A stretch of 64,000 nt of DNA, from positions 1,240,001 through 1,304,000 of the forward strand of contig NC_089550.1 of NCBI RefSeq assembly GCF_040115645.1, read 5' to 3'. The notes under the pieces are model-generated. The model was not told where the DNA came from. It searched no databases and saw nothing but the letters and a program-made list of their open reading frames with translations. Both the position numbers and the translations under genes were made by a program. The DNA is from Euwallacea fornicatus (lineage: Eukaryota > Arthropoda > Insecta > Coleoptera > Curculionidae). Of this stretch, positions 49,401 to 61,100 are shown one piece after another. Numbering within the stretch: the first letter of the stretch is position 1; each line of letters begins with the position of its first letter.

Positions 49401-52400
49401 CATAAGCTACCACCTCTGCGTCAACGTGACGCATTACGCGGGACAGAGAAGAAACTCGATCCCGATTTATGACGCTTTTTTCGATCCCGAATTCGATATC
49501 AGATTCCCCGTATAAAGTCAAAATATGACATTTCAAAGGTGTGTAGTTCCAGTTGGAATTCGCGGAATTAACACAATTTTAAATTCGTGACAACTATGAC
49601 AGTAACCGAGTTTGACAAATGAGCGAGATTAAAAATGAAAAGAGAGAAAGCATCTGCCTAACGAAATGTCATGTGAAATGAATTTCTAATCTTTCAAGAC
49701 TTTTTCCAAGTCTTTTGAATTTCAAGCAATTCTCACTTTATTAGACCATTTATTTACACAATAACTTTCACACCTACATTAGTCGATTTGATCACTTATG
49801 CGAACTCCAGATTTATGAATTGTTAGTTTTTTCAACTTCCCATCAACTAAGCTTAATTAGCATATTAACAATAATAATTGTTCCCTTGCAGTTTACTTAA
49901 AAATTTCTCTTTCAATTCAGCCTTTCGATTAGCATATGGAAGTGGGTGTCCCGCCGCAGTCAAGGTTGAATAACCCACTTATCACTGAATGTTAGTTTTG
50001 TTCGTACAGTGCAGTATTATTTCAATTACAGACTGGTCCGAAGTGGGCTCCGCGGACACATTACTCGGTTCCAAAGTCTCAGAATCACGCCAGCAACATC
50101 TCCCCTCGTACTTGAGCTTGGCCTGCACGGTTAACGGGTACTCCACCACGACCAATTACGACCGGGAACGTTTGACCAAGTCCAGAGATGCCTCACCGCA
50201 TAGAATCGACCAGAACAGCCACTTGACAGCAGACACATACAGTGTGACGAATAACTTACTGTCGCCTCCGAATTTAGTGCCTCTGCCCGCAATGTCCGAG
50301 GATGCCTTAAGGGCGCGCCAGCCCAAGCTTTACTACTCCTACACCAAGACTGTAACAATTCTCAACAATGAATCTCATCGCCACTACTCAGGAACTTTAG
50401 AGAATTCAAAGGATACTACTGACACCTGCCTGAATCAAGAAGTCTTCTCGTATAACCGCACCCTCAACGGTTCGTTGGAGAGCACTACTATAAGCAAAGA
50501 ATATGCCAATGGAAAAGAAACTAAATCCTTCATCCAGCAAAGGGTGGAAAGACTCTATGGGCCTGGGGCATTGGCTCAAGGATTCTTTGTGTCAAAACGC
50601 CAGCAGAATCGTTTGTCTGAGACCGAAGACTCCGGCAGTAAACTAAACAAAAAGATTCAACAAGACAAACATTCAGACGAAGAGAATATAGAGCCCTTGT
50701 CGATCAAGCAGAGCTCGAGCAGTCCCTCTTTGCCCGTTTTAAGGCATTTGAGGCCCGAGTTCAGGGCGCAGTTACCCTTGGCCAGTCCGAAGAAGGTGGC
50801 CGAGGGTCAGGTGTCGAAAAGAGTTACAGTTCCTAAGTTGAAAGAGGAGAGTAAAGTGAATGGACATGTTAAGAGTGAGGAGGAGAGTGTTTGTAGTGAG
50901 TTACCAGTGATTAAGCAGAATGGAAGTGTTAATCAAGTGCTCAAGGAACAGGAGCCGAGTGAGTATTACTGTTTTTTCTAGGGTGCAATTAAGACCCATG
51001 TCGTGTGCCGATTTCGAAAAATAATTAAATTTTAACCGCCGCAAACTGGATCTTTTTTGGTTGGGAAAATCAAGAAAATTGTTTTTTCGCTGCCGACAGG
51101 ATCCATTTAAAACGGGGGTGTATTCGCGACCCCGGATTCGGGGGATACCCAATTCATTTTCTCGCTTGTCTCATTCGTTTTCAGAATGGGTCAATAGACA
51201 ACGTATAGTCGATGCACCATTTTTCTTAGTCACAGTTGACATCTAAGCATTTATTAGATGACACGCAGGCAAATATATAAATGCGTACAGATGCATGTTT
51301 ACACATGTGTAAAGCAAAGTGAACTGTTATAGTCTATGAAAAAATATGTTTTGTGGGGAGGAATGTATCGTTAGTCCCACTAGTTTAGGCATGTTTACAC
51401 ATCCTACCATCATGTCAGGGCATAATTTTTATGAAGAAAGTAGTGCGTTGCAACTTGTGCTTAAATTTTAAAAAAATGCAAGATGTGCTGATTACAGAGT
51501 GACTGATTACTAGCGAAATAGCTATTACCGTTACAAGGTCAATAATGAGTAAATAACGTACCTGGTTGAAATTTGTAGGCGTAGCCGGTGTTTATGATCA
51601 ACTGAAATACGTTGTTTACAACCGGGCTTGTATCGCTCAGTATTTTTTATTATACCACATTCACTAGTACAAACACCTTTCCACAACTGCCTTGGTGGAA
51701 GGTGGGCTTGCGAAGAATTTTGATAACCGCGTCAAAGACCTAAAACTGTAAACAGTACAAGATTCGCTAAGTAAAGGTAAAAAGGTTGTATTAAAAGGAA
51801 ATACTAGAGGAAGCTTTGCAGGATCAATTTGCATCTAAGCTGCAATAAAAATAAGTATAGTTTAACTGAGAGTTTAATAATAAATCAAATAATAGATATA
51901 ATAAATGGGGTCAAAATGTTGATTTTGTGATTTATCTGTATCCCCTCGAGAGCTGATTGATAAAAGTCTATTAGACGTATGCAGGGGTTCATAATAGTAT
52001 GTCAGAAATTCAAAGAATGAATCTGTGGACGATGGCCTTAAGCTCAAACTTTAAAATTTGGAAAATACCTTGGATAACACTGCGAACCATAGGTAACTGT
52101 CGATCCTTATGTATTTATAAAAGCGCATTGCAACGTAACTCCTCCACTTACAATTACCTCACATATGTATGATGTTATCAGTGAGTATTTCTAGGTGCTT
52201 TTGAAATAATCACTGTGCTTAAAAATGGCTTAAACACCAGAGCGTACCAGGAAATATACATTAATGCATTAGTTAATATTTTATCACGTTCCTCACTCAA
52301 ATCCATTTATCACCTTAAAAATGTTACCTCACTTAGCCAAGTTTGCACTCTTACATAAATATAGCAATTTTAGCTTGTTTTACCCTTTATTGGCTTCGTG

Positions 52401-54346
52401 ACTTTTTAAAATAATCTGGCGAACGTCTTGTTACGACGCTGTTCCCCATAAACAATTAATTAACGTGACGTAAATTAGTAATTTTAAAACAAAAATGATA
52501 ATCCACTTGCAAGTACACAATTGTCATTTGCATTTGCCCGTTCAACCTTCACCAAGGCTTTTTTTCCTAACATTTTCCCCCTCACAATTCGTAAATCATT
52601 CAGTGAATTCGTGCAAAAAAATCACAATAACAAACATGGGCAGCAAGGTAGAGAACAGGGACAATTTCAGTTCGGTTTTGGCACAAACGACTTGGGACCT
52701 AGTGCGCTACTTGAAATATTTGTTGTTGGTAGTTCTCAGAACCATGGCCGAAATATTGGCGAAAATTGATGGTGAATAAATTTTTGATAGCGAGAGTTTT
52801 GCTTATTCAGTATTTTTTCAGTGGAAAAAGACGGGCATTATTTTCTGAAAGTTCTGGAGAAGCAAGCGAGCAGGTTGCTGACTCTAGCAGATAAGGCTGA
52901 TAGCGAAATAAGTACTCCACATTTGTCCGAAGAAGTGATCGGAAAAATTAGGTCTGCATCGGGGAAGGCGAGGCTTTTGGTGTCGCAGAAGATGCAACAA
53001 TTCAAAGGGCTGTGTACCAATAACATTAATCAAGTAAGTAGGCCAAAAGTCGTGATTGGATGCTTTTGAAATTACCATCAGCCACCTTATATGTCTTGCG
53101 GTACAATGAGAAGAATTTGCGATGAAGAACGCTTCAATTTATGTGTGAACTTTGAATTTTAGAATTTTCAATAACTAAAAACTGCTGTTTTTTCCAGAGT
53201 GTAGGAGAAGTATTCCCAACGACCAACCAGGATTTGCAAGGATTTTGGGACATGGTAATGTTGCAGGTGGACCAAGTAGACAATCTATTTAAAGAGATTA
53301 ATAGGTTAAGAGAGAATAATTGGAAGGAGGTGAGTTGATTTCGCATGCATGCATTGTTAAAAATGCTCGTTTCCGGTTACCTCGAGCATTACAGTTATTT
53401 TTTCTGTCATTCGGTAAAAAACGCAGAAAGAGCATTGCAGCCACGAGAATCTCCAGAGCCAAGTTGTTCGATCGTGGTTTCGTTTACCCACATAGCTAAT
53501 ATATTTCAATTACTGGTGACTTGAACGGACACATGTGGATAAACTCTGGGTAATTTTTTGTTCTCCGTGAAAATTGTGTGCTGAATAAAGTTGCCAATAC
53601 TTTGATCCATTGACCCTTAAATTTCCAAAGATCCTGTGGGTGAACGTTGAATTTCACATCAACCCAACAGTTCTGTTAATAATATAAGTCGGTAAAGGGC
53701 CGCGTTATGGCGGTGTTAGTAATTTATTTCATAACTATCGGAGGCATAGCTCTATGGAAACTCGGCCACTAACCGTTGACAAGACTCAATTCCTAAGCGG
53801 GTAGGAGCTTCTAAATTTGGCCAAACGACTCTCCTCTAAATCGTCTTTAAAACCACAGAACATATATTGTTCATAGAAAAACCCCTTAGCTAAAGATCCG
53901 AATATGTTCTTGACTACCCGACTATCTCTGCCACTTGTAATGCGCATTTGATGGAAGCAAGAGCTTTGTTTGGTTCAAGGTGCTATCGGATGATAAGACA
54001 GAGCCAAATGGTTAGCGAAATTATGAATACACCTGGCTTCATCGAGTTCATGCACAATATTTTATTCGTAATTTATTTTTTGTTCCTTGGACATCGAGAC
54101 GTTATCTAATTCCTTATTTTTATTTGTTAATAGGAGACACCCAAAACGGTAGAAATCATGTCTAACGGCACCTCAAAACCGCGCAAAACCGTCTCCAAAC
54201 CGAAACTCAGCGCAGCGGCCGAGGAGGCTCGCAAACAACGCGAGGAACAGAGAAAGAAAATGATCGAGGAACGTAGGAAAGCGATGAAAGCCACTCAACA
54301 GCTGACCACTCCTAGTATTAAAATCTTCGTACCCGAATCCAGCTGA
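40446..54346 (+). CDS. vlc: DLGAP/GKAP-family synaptic scaffold, probably vulcan (5' end not found)
   Basis: DLGAP proteins link Discs large/PSD-95 to Shank in the postsynaptic density. Exons 40446-40608, about 41093-41506 (41036 is an alternative start in the same phase), 50032-50958, 52822-53033, 53198-53329 and 54134-54346 join in phase and give at least 686 residues. The first two exons are basic and Ser-rich (RRNSSSVSNGRRGSVGRRD). The 927-nt exon is disordered except for a conserved-looking FIQQRVERLYGPGALAQGFF. The C-terminal GKAP domain is clear: GHYFLKVLEKQASRL, LSEEVIGKIRSASGKARLL, SQKMQQFKGLC, DLQGFWDMVMLQVDQVD, then a KQREEQRKKMIEERRKAMK helix and SIKIFVPESS. HURP/DLGAP5 is a less likely alternative because the basic helix and 'I.I.VPE' ending match DLGAP1-4. 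Introns are large and hold mobile elements. Confidence 0.75.
41935..42130. promoter_or_regulatory. Intronic GC/CpG island with homeodomain cores
   Basis: Within the large DLGAP intron, this block has clustered CGATCG/GATCGG phrases (41956-41990) followed by TTAATTGAATTAGCATG and TAGTTAATTCC. Such a cluster of TAAT cores beside a CpG-rich block is typical of enhancers. Function is inferred from composition only. Confidence 0.25.
43154..43884. mobile_element. 731-bp foldback element with 7-bp target duplication
   Basis: Inverted arms of 202 bp (43154-43355 and 43683-43884) differ at only one position that I could see. The ends read TATACAGGGTGTCCCACAAG. Perfect direct repeats AAATCGA lie immediately outside (43147-43153 and 43885-43891), a clean 7-bp target-site duplication. 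'GATACAGGGTGTTAAAC' inside each arm (left copy at about 43263) echoes the terminal motif. The 327-bp centre has no transposase. The near-identity of the arms points to recent activity. Confidence 0.9.
43892..44240. repeat. Repeat fragment around 'GTATACGGGGTGATTCACG'
   Basis: Next to the foldback element lies a stretch that ends in the terminus-like phrase TATACGGGGTGATTCACG at about 44097-44114. A minus-strand frame crosses it and then runs into the foldback arm, so the open frame is not a gene. It is probably a fragment of another mobile element into which the foldback inserted. Confidence 0.3.
44611..45277. mobile_element. Older 667-bp inverted-repeat element
   Basis: The left end TACACAGGGTGTTTCATGAA (44611) and the right end (to 45277) are reverse complements with scattered differences over roughly 140 bp, sharing phrases such as CATAAAAACAAGTATTT and GTTAGGTCCGAAA. 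No clear target duplication remains. It has the same CAGGGTGT end as the element at 43154 but different arms, so it is a related but older family. Confidence 0.7.
46040..46264 (+). CDS. Candidate small tail-anchored membrane protein (smORF)
   Basis: A 74-codon frame begins at an ATG in good context (GCC before, A after) and ends TAG at 46262. The first 50 residues are polar, with Ser/Thr- and Arg-containing TTPVPRRLSIGTTRSL. The last 24 form one strongly hydrophobic segment, YLAFIIFIAVLIAVLVELSV, ending two residues before the stop, as in tail-anchored or phospholamban-like micropeptides. I recognise no family. It lies on the sense strand in the large DLGAP intron and is followed by a possible untranslated exon with a GTAAGT donor at about 46492. 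It may be a real smORF, an alternative exon or chance. Confidence 0.35.
   Translation: MTIILQTSNNKQITNFLNEPAKVTCRGGTTSTTPVPRRLSIGTTRSLFEYLNCYLAFIIFIAVLIAVLVELSVF
47386..49057 (+). mobile_element. Dead Tc1-like transposon with long inverted ends
   Basis: Inverted ends of about 220 bp (left from about 47386, right to about 49057) share 'GGTTACTCAC' and 'ATGGTCATAAGCCAATATTTC', with TA at the borders. Between them, at about 47790-48570 on the plus strand, a transposase can be followed across several frames: a helix-turn-helix part (RTHSTVQ), the GRGRRK linker, and then a DDE part with FQQDNDPKRTA and a decayed SSDHNPIENL. Stops and frameshifts at many points show that it is inactive. It sits in the large DLGAP intron in the same orientation as the gene. 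Confidence 0.85.
47790..48570 (+). pseudogene. Broken Tc1-type transposase
   Basis: This is the coding remnant inside the Tc1-like element. The order of preserved blocks (DNA-binding helix, GRGRR linker, KTSVP, the QQDNDPK aspartate block, PIENL) follows Tc1 transposases from N- to C-terminus. At least four reading-frame breaks are needed to join them, so no product is expected. Confidence 0.8.
52636..52771 (+). CDS. vlc: Alternative first coding exon of the DLGAP gene
   Basis: An ATG in near-ideal context (A at -3, G at +4) opens a 45-codon frame that ends at a GTGAAT donor in phase 1, the same phase as the upstream 927-nt exon. It can therefore splice to 52822 and give a short protein of about 231 residues: a hydrophobic-amphipathic start (LVRYLKYLLLVVLRTMAEIL) fused to the GKAP domain only. 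The joined junction reads KID-VEKDGHYF. The short isoform would lack the region that reaches Discs large in known DLGAPs. It is inferred from phase and context; no transcript data are available here. Confidence 0.5.
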
Positions 54347-56490
54347 GAGTAACCAAAATAATTAGGTATCTAGCGACGTACATTACGTAAATAATAATTA
54401 TTTTCTGACAAAATCAACTGTGTTAATTGTTATTATTTGCGCTACGCAGGCGTAAAAATGTATACAATAATCAGGTTATAGGGCGAGTGTAGAACGTCTC
54501 AAACAATTGTTAAGGTATGAGAGTTCTGTTGCAGACAATTTTTAGTCAAAATGATGAATCTCAATGTTATTTGTTATAAAAAGTTTGAGAAACATGGAGA
54601 AAATCCAGGCTTTCTTGTCCACTGTATGCTTGATCTTTACAGTAAACATTTGGAGCCAATGGAAGCCTTAAATAATATCAAAATTTTCGTTTTTCGTGTA
54701 AAGGTTATCCTTGAATTTATTTAAACTAAGCTAAACTGAAAAAATTGCGCAGTTGACTGCAGCAACTAATCATATGGCTCATGAATTCTTATTGACATAC
54801 ATAACCTCGTTCCAAAGTGGCTTATGAATTAATCGGGAAAATTGATTATTATTATTGATTATAAGCTAATCAGGACAATTGATTATAAAAAAAAACAGTC
54901 TATGTTAGGGCTATAGCAGTTCATAATCACCAAATTCAAAATTTGGTCATTTTCCAAATTAATTTGAAAACAAGTGTTCATCTGAAAATGTTATCCAAGA
55001 TCAGCAGATCATACTAGTAAGATCTAATGCCCTATATCTTTTTCAATAACTATACAAATAACACCAATTGTAAACAGCTTTTCGTCCTGTCTTATCTCAC
55101 TGTAAGTGAGAGTAATATTCTCGCCCTCGTGACCTCGGAAATACCGCTTACCATTTTCTTTCATGTTTATGTTAAAATGTTAATAAATTACCCCCCCCCC
55201 CCTCTTTTTAACTTATGATCTGAATTATTTATTAACTTTACGGTTAAGTTTTAAGGGTTGTTTGGAGGGATGTTGTTTAATCAATGCTTTAAATGTTTCG
55301 TGTTTTATGAGCAATATTATGTGGTGTTTTGCACGCCCTGATGCATAATAACATTTCGAATTAGGCAAAAAATTGTGCGAAAACTGATTGCAAAGGTAAT
55401 AATAACAATTACTTATGTAAGTTCTAACGTTTTATGAATGAAAGACTGAGTTCTCTAGAGCAAACTTGTCGTGATTTAACCAAAAAATGAACAGCAAAAT
55501 CATACATTCCCAGCGCCTTTATAATCGACTGGAAGGTTTTACTTCATATAGTGCACCAGCCAATAAAATTGTTTTCTTTTGTTAGTCGAGATTTGTAAGT
55601 TTTGATTTTTGTACTGTGTATCTAATTATACTGTTTGTTTCTTAGGATTTCGTTTTTTTGAAAATATTTATTATCACTATTATAATTTTTTTTGAAAAAT
55701 GATGTATTAACTGCAATTAAAGGTTTTTCTTCACTATTTTCATTTTTTTTATGTAGCTTTTTAGGTCATAAATCGTTTTGATAGATATAGACGACCAATT
55801 TATGATATATCGGCTTTTATAATCTCCGGGATATGTAAAAGTTTCAAGTGTAGTTAAAACTTCCTCCGCAAAGTAGAAATCCAAGAGAATTCCTTTACCA
55901 CAAAATGCTTCAGTGAGATCAGTTTATGCAGGTAAGTTACTAATTAAAATAATAATTATTCTTAGTAAACATTCCGTGTTTTATTTCATAAAGAATTGTA
56001 ATGTATCAATTCACAGTCTAAGTTGTTTGAGACTGAAAAACGAAAAGTTCATATTTCGTTCATCTAGATCGTTTACCGATCTAGGGTATGTTTGTGATGG
56101 TTAAAAAAAGATTTGGCGTGGCGCTATCTATACATAACCATGATAACTAAATTATTATATAAAGTAAACTTGTGGCTCTATCTAGATATGAACAAGTAAA
56201 CTACGCTTTGTGCAAAGAAGAAATCTATACATTGTCAGGAAATAGTTCCTCGTATGTATATAGATGGCGCTGTTAATAAAAAAGCAATGACTTTTTTTTG
56301 TTTAAAAGTATTTCAATGGAAACTAAGTAGTAGGAAGTATGTTCAAGTGAACATACTTTCCGTTTAGCATTTGGAAGTCACATATTTTCAAATTAGAATA
56401 CGCAACTAAAATATTTCCAAATCAAAATTTTCATGATTTGTGCGAAAATTTTAGTTTTCTCAGCTCGGGACCAATTTTTTTTTTTCAGGA

Positions 56491-56830
56491 ACCAGTGGCG
56501 TACATGAGAATTCCGACCAAAAAAATTAAGTGAAAATCGAGTGCTCCGATTTGCGCGGGATTTGGTTCCGCAGTAGGCGTACGATACCGTATTGATATGC
56601 TGTGGTCAAAACCAGAATCGGACAACTTTGATTTTTGGGTTCAAAAAATACCAAAGACTATACATCATGAAAATTTTTGGCCCAAAAAATCGAAGTTGTC
56701 CGATTCTGGTTTTGATCACGGCATATCAATACGGTATCGTACGCCTACTGCGGAACCAAAACTCGCGCAAATCGGAGCACTCGATTTTCACTTAATTTTT
56801 TTGGTCGGAATTCCCATGTACGCCACTGGT
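56491..56830. mobile_element. 340-bp palindromic MITE with 'CAGTGGCGTA' ends
   Basis: The element begins ACCAGTGGCGTACATG and ends with the reverse complement. The inverted arms run almost the whole length (for example TTCCGACCAAAAAAATTAAG, and GTACGATACCGTATTGATATG, pair with their mirror copies), leaving only a small loop near 56660. No clear target duplication is visible. A 129-codon frame over it is an artefact of the palindrome. Confidence 0.82.
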
Positions 56831-57859
56831 TTCTTGACAAAAAAAATTGTATCACTTACGTGCATTGACGAATTCAAAGTAATGGGCGCATTCACCAGAT
56901 CATATAGTAAAGTGCGTATTTCAAAATGTGAACCACAGGAAAAACGTCACTCGCTACGAGGGTCTCGTTTGCAAACAACGAAATAACAAAAACACGTATT
57001 ATTCTTTGTGATTCGTCAATATATTCCTTATAGATTACTGAAACAAAGTATTTAAAGCCTTTACGAGTACGTAACACACAGGTTTAAAACAACCCAAAAA
57101 ATCAAGCAATCACTTTAACGATTTCACATTTGTCTTAGAGATTAGTTGAACAAAAAAGTCGCTGTTATTATGTTATTAACAGTGCTCAAGTTTATAAAAT
57201 ATTATTGGCTAAAATAGGCAAAGTATTCATACAAATAAGTGACACTCTCCTTGGAAAAAAATCTAATATCTACGTTCACTACTTCTGGCACCCTTTAGGT
57301 CTTAAGCTCGAGTTAATGAGTTAAAGTTAAGTGCCTGATAAGACTATCCAACACTGCGTTTCTACAATTAACGAAGCGCCATATAAAATCTAATTACTTT
57401 TGTAGTGTTTAAGCTTGGTGTGATCTAGCCTAAAAATTTAACAGTAAACAATCACTTGAAGGCCTCGGAACAGACATGTAAGCAGCCACTGAATCCTTCC
57501 TAAACCCACAAGGACTACATTCATACAAATTCGTAATAATTTTGAAGTGCTGCACTGGCTAACATTTTTGTAGTACCTTTAATACATAATATATCACCCA
57601 ATATAAAAAAATAATAAAAGTATAAATAAAATTTATAAAATTAAAGCCATAAATTTGGATATCACAAATTAAGAAATGATTCCTTCCTTGTTTAACACTT
57701 GTAAGTTGATTCGTGAACTAAGAAACAAACTCTAATTTAAAAACAATCCTTTCGGACAATCTTAGTCTTAATTTACGTACACCTTATCATAATCTAATTC
57801 TACCATTTTCTTAACGTGACCCGTCGTTTCAACATCGAAAGATACTTTAGTTTTTAAGA

Positions 57860-57882
57860 TATGAAACATTATATGTTTCATA
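57860..57882. repeat. 10-bp stem palindrome in the wit 3' region
   Basis: TATGAAACAT (57860-57869) and its exact reverse complement (57873-57882) flank TAT. It lies about 245 bp past the wit stop codon, so it could form a stem in the 3' untranslated RNA or be a chance AT-rich palindrome. Confidence 0.6.
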
Positions 57883-58125
57883 CCATAAAAGTCTGATGTT
57901 GTGCTTTCACAAAAGATCTTTTTATCCATACAAAATCTCGAGAAGAATTCTTGTTAAATTTAATTTAACAAATAAACTTGCAGATGTTTAAACACTTGCC
58001 TAAACCTACGTTATATACACATAATCTTAAACTCGGAATCAAATCTCAAAAGATAAAAAACCAAAGGAACAGGAGATTTACCAAATTTTAAGGTCGACGA
58101 TAATTTCCCCAACTAAATATAAAAC

Positions 58126-61100
58126 TTAAAAGCTACTCACACTCGCACTGTTATCTCCGCTTATAATAGGGCAGTCGGTTGAAGGCAGGTTGGCTTGCCC
58201 CTGGGGCTCCAAGTCTGGCGCGCTGCCCCACGCACTTTTACCCATCATTCTGTCGTCGTAGAGGGAAAATCGTGCAGAGTTCTCTGCAGCTCTTCCTCGA
58301 GTTTTGCGCACAGAGGGTGGAACGTCGCCAGGAGTTTTAACTCTATGGTTTGGATCCTTTAGGCGGGATAAGTCGGTGATAGATGAAAATACCTGTAGAA
58401 AATTAGCAGGTAAATGTATAAAAGCCCTAGATGCTTTAAATTCTACCTATTGGAGTCAAAACGACACTTTACTAGATTTTCATTGCTAATACAAGAAATC
58501 TCGAAGTGATTTCCTTACCTCGGTGAATTGTTCCAAAGATCTCTGTCTCGACAAACTGTTCTTCCTTCTCAGAATTTGAGTCACTCCACTATTATTCGTG
58601 AATTCCAAGGGCTTGGCTACTGAAAGCCCTAAAGTACAAGGCCGTTTTAATTCCGGTTCTGCTAATAGGGCCGTTGTAACACCCGGCTGTCCACCTAAGA
58701 CGAACAGAAAGTAGGGTGAGTTAGAATTAGGAAAGCTGGAAAAAAGTGTGTGCAAATTCCATGAAATCTTTTGTTGAACTGAACTGAAAAAAGAAGAATA
58801 TTTTTTAGGGAATTCAACGAGCAAAGCACAAAAATATAAGTCATGACGAAGGCCAATTCCAAACATTTATGCGAAATAATCATTAAAATCGATAACTTAT
58901 TAATCAAATGAGAGTGACTTATATTCTGATTTAGAAATAAAATTTCAAATATTCTTCAATATTAAAAAAAAAAACCATTACCTGCCCCATTAACAATTTT
59001 ACTTTTCAGCCTCACTTGCGTCTCCTTTTGTGCATTTCTATTCTCCGAGTTCCGACCAGAGTACAGCAACTTCTTGAAACTGCTCCATCTAAACTTCTTC
59101 CTCTGGTTTTGGCTCATGACTGGCACCTGAGCAATATTTTGCTGCTTGGGCATGCCGTAAACGGGATTCTGGACATACGGAATGGGATTCGCACGATTAT
59201 TCACTTGGTAATTTAAAAATTCGTTGGTGAGGAGGTTCTGAGTTTCCGAGGAGGCTGTGCAGTGTTTGGAAGATTTATCAATCAGCAGACTGTCGCTGGA
59301 GCTCGATAGGAGGTTGCGTTCCAGGCACGGATTGCGTCCTAAATACATTGGGAATCAACAAATAGGAATGAAGAAACTTTGATAAAATACGTTAAAAAAT
59401 CATCAAAGATATTTAAAAAAATGTAGAACTCCGGATGATATGCATACAAACAGGAATCCTGTGGGGTGCATTAACAACATTAAACATATCATTAGCAGCT
59501 GCTACCCATGAGTTCATTCGCACATCAGAGCTCTTCCACCACAAATAACAGTCTTGCATCATAACCCAAATACCTAATTGCATTAATTTCATTTGCAAAT
59601 GTATGGAAAAATAATATTATGAAGTTTATATGAAAGAAATGGACAGAACTGAAAACTATGCATAAAATTCCTGATGAGTATAATTATTATCGACGTACCC
59701 TGATGGGGTTGCAAAGGCAAAACACAAATTGCCAACTGATTAGAGTTCTTGCAGAAGTCCTCCGCTGTAGGTGACAGCAAAGTTTCTACTGTAGCGGCCG
59801 AGTTATCTAGAGGATTGTCGTGCAAATGGTTGTTGTTAATTAAAGTGGGGCTGGCAGGGGGATGCATGGGATGCAGAACGCGACCTTTCATGTTCGGTAA
59901 GTCTAGGAAACGTTCGACCACGCAGAGGGCTGTTAGACGGGCTTCCGCATCCTGTTGGGGGAAAAACTTGTTGAAAAATTATGGTTGCAATTAGAAAGTG
60001 GGGAAATTGTGCTTCTTCACGACGCTATTGTATTGATATTTCGCATTATATTCAGATTCCGATGTATATTTGACTGGAACACAATGCAAGTAATTCAGAC
60101 GTGCTTCTGCTCTTTTGAAGGTTTTGCTCATGAAATCGCGTACATTTTATAAATGCTTTCGTCGTTGCTTACTCATTGAATCGTTAACCGCTACTCGAAG
60201 GTAAAGGCTTTCGACAGTTTCTATCGTTTAAAGGTGAGTTTGTGCAATTCATCCCCATGTGAGAATTGGTGCGGATTTCTCCGCCCTTTTTGGCAAATTA
60301 GGTATTAATTCATGACGGAGAAATCAAAGATATGAAAATGATGTCACCACAAGATCTACATTTTATGTGTATATAAGCTGATTATGCTTGTGCACGACGT
60401 ATCTCTGACTACAAAATTGCGTCATAAGAATATTAACCCATTGCAAAAACTAGTGATCATTTTAATGAAATGTCTTCACTTGTTGGGTACATTCAGACTT
60501 TCTGGATTATTTTTTTGCAATATCAGCTCGATCTCTACGAGAATCTGCCCTTGAAAACTGATCTAATTCCATTTTATTGTGGATTAAACATTTTCAAGTT
60601 TTAATTGCACTTCGCACGATATTCCCACCAATCTGGTTACTATAACTACTTTTTGGTGTTTGCCAATAACGCACAGTGAATAAGGAGAAGCTATTCAAAT
60701 AGAGATAACGCAAGTTTGCATTTACTATCAGTCCGTCTAGACGCGTTTTAAACGATTCAATCCGGTTAAAAATTGCAGCATTCAATAAACTTTTCTCCCC
60801 TTTACTGACGCATTAGCTCAGTTTTAAAATATGAACAAATAAACGCAGCACAACAAAATCATTTACTTAACGCCCTGAAGTGGATGTTCATACGTCAAGA
60901 TATATCAATTGATACTTAACAGATTTTAAAAAGATTTCCATTTCTCACCTGATCCCAACAATCCTCAGCTGTTTCGCACAACAACCTGGCAGCAGCAGTA
61001 TCTTTCCAGGAAATCGGCCATTTGGGTCTCATTTTTTGGCGACTCACCAAGTTTTGCATTTGTTCCAACGACGGATTATCTTCTAAATTGTCGAGTAATT

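Larger units (their letters stand above)
54347..58125. other. Intergenic DNA between the DLGAP gene and wit
   Basis: The left part holds the DLGAP 3' leader and the right part, roughly 57.6-58.1 kb, the wit 3' leader on the minus strand. Between them are a C-run at about 55191-55202, a 340-bp palindrome (listed), and the 'GGCGCTATCTA' / 'TAGATGGCGCTG' pair at about 56120 and 56265, which looks like a small repeat family. No exon is supported. Confidence 0.45.

Noticed and set aside
56597..56986. 129-codon frame
   Set aside because: It runs through the 340-bp palindrome, so the open frame is a consequence of the repeat.
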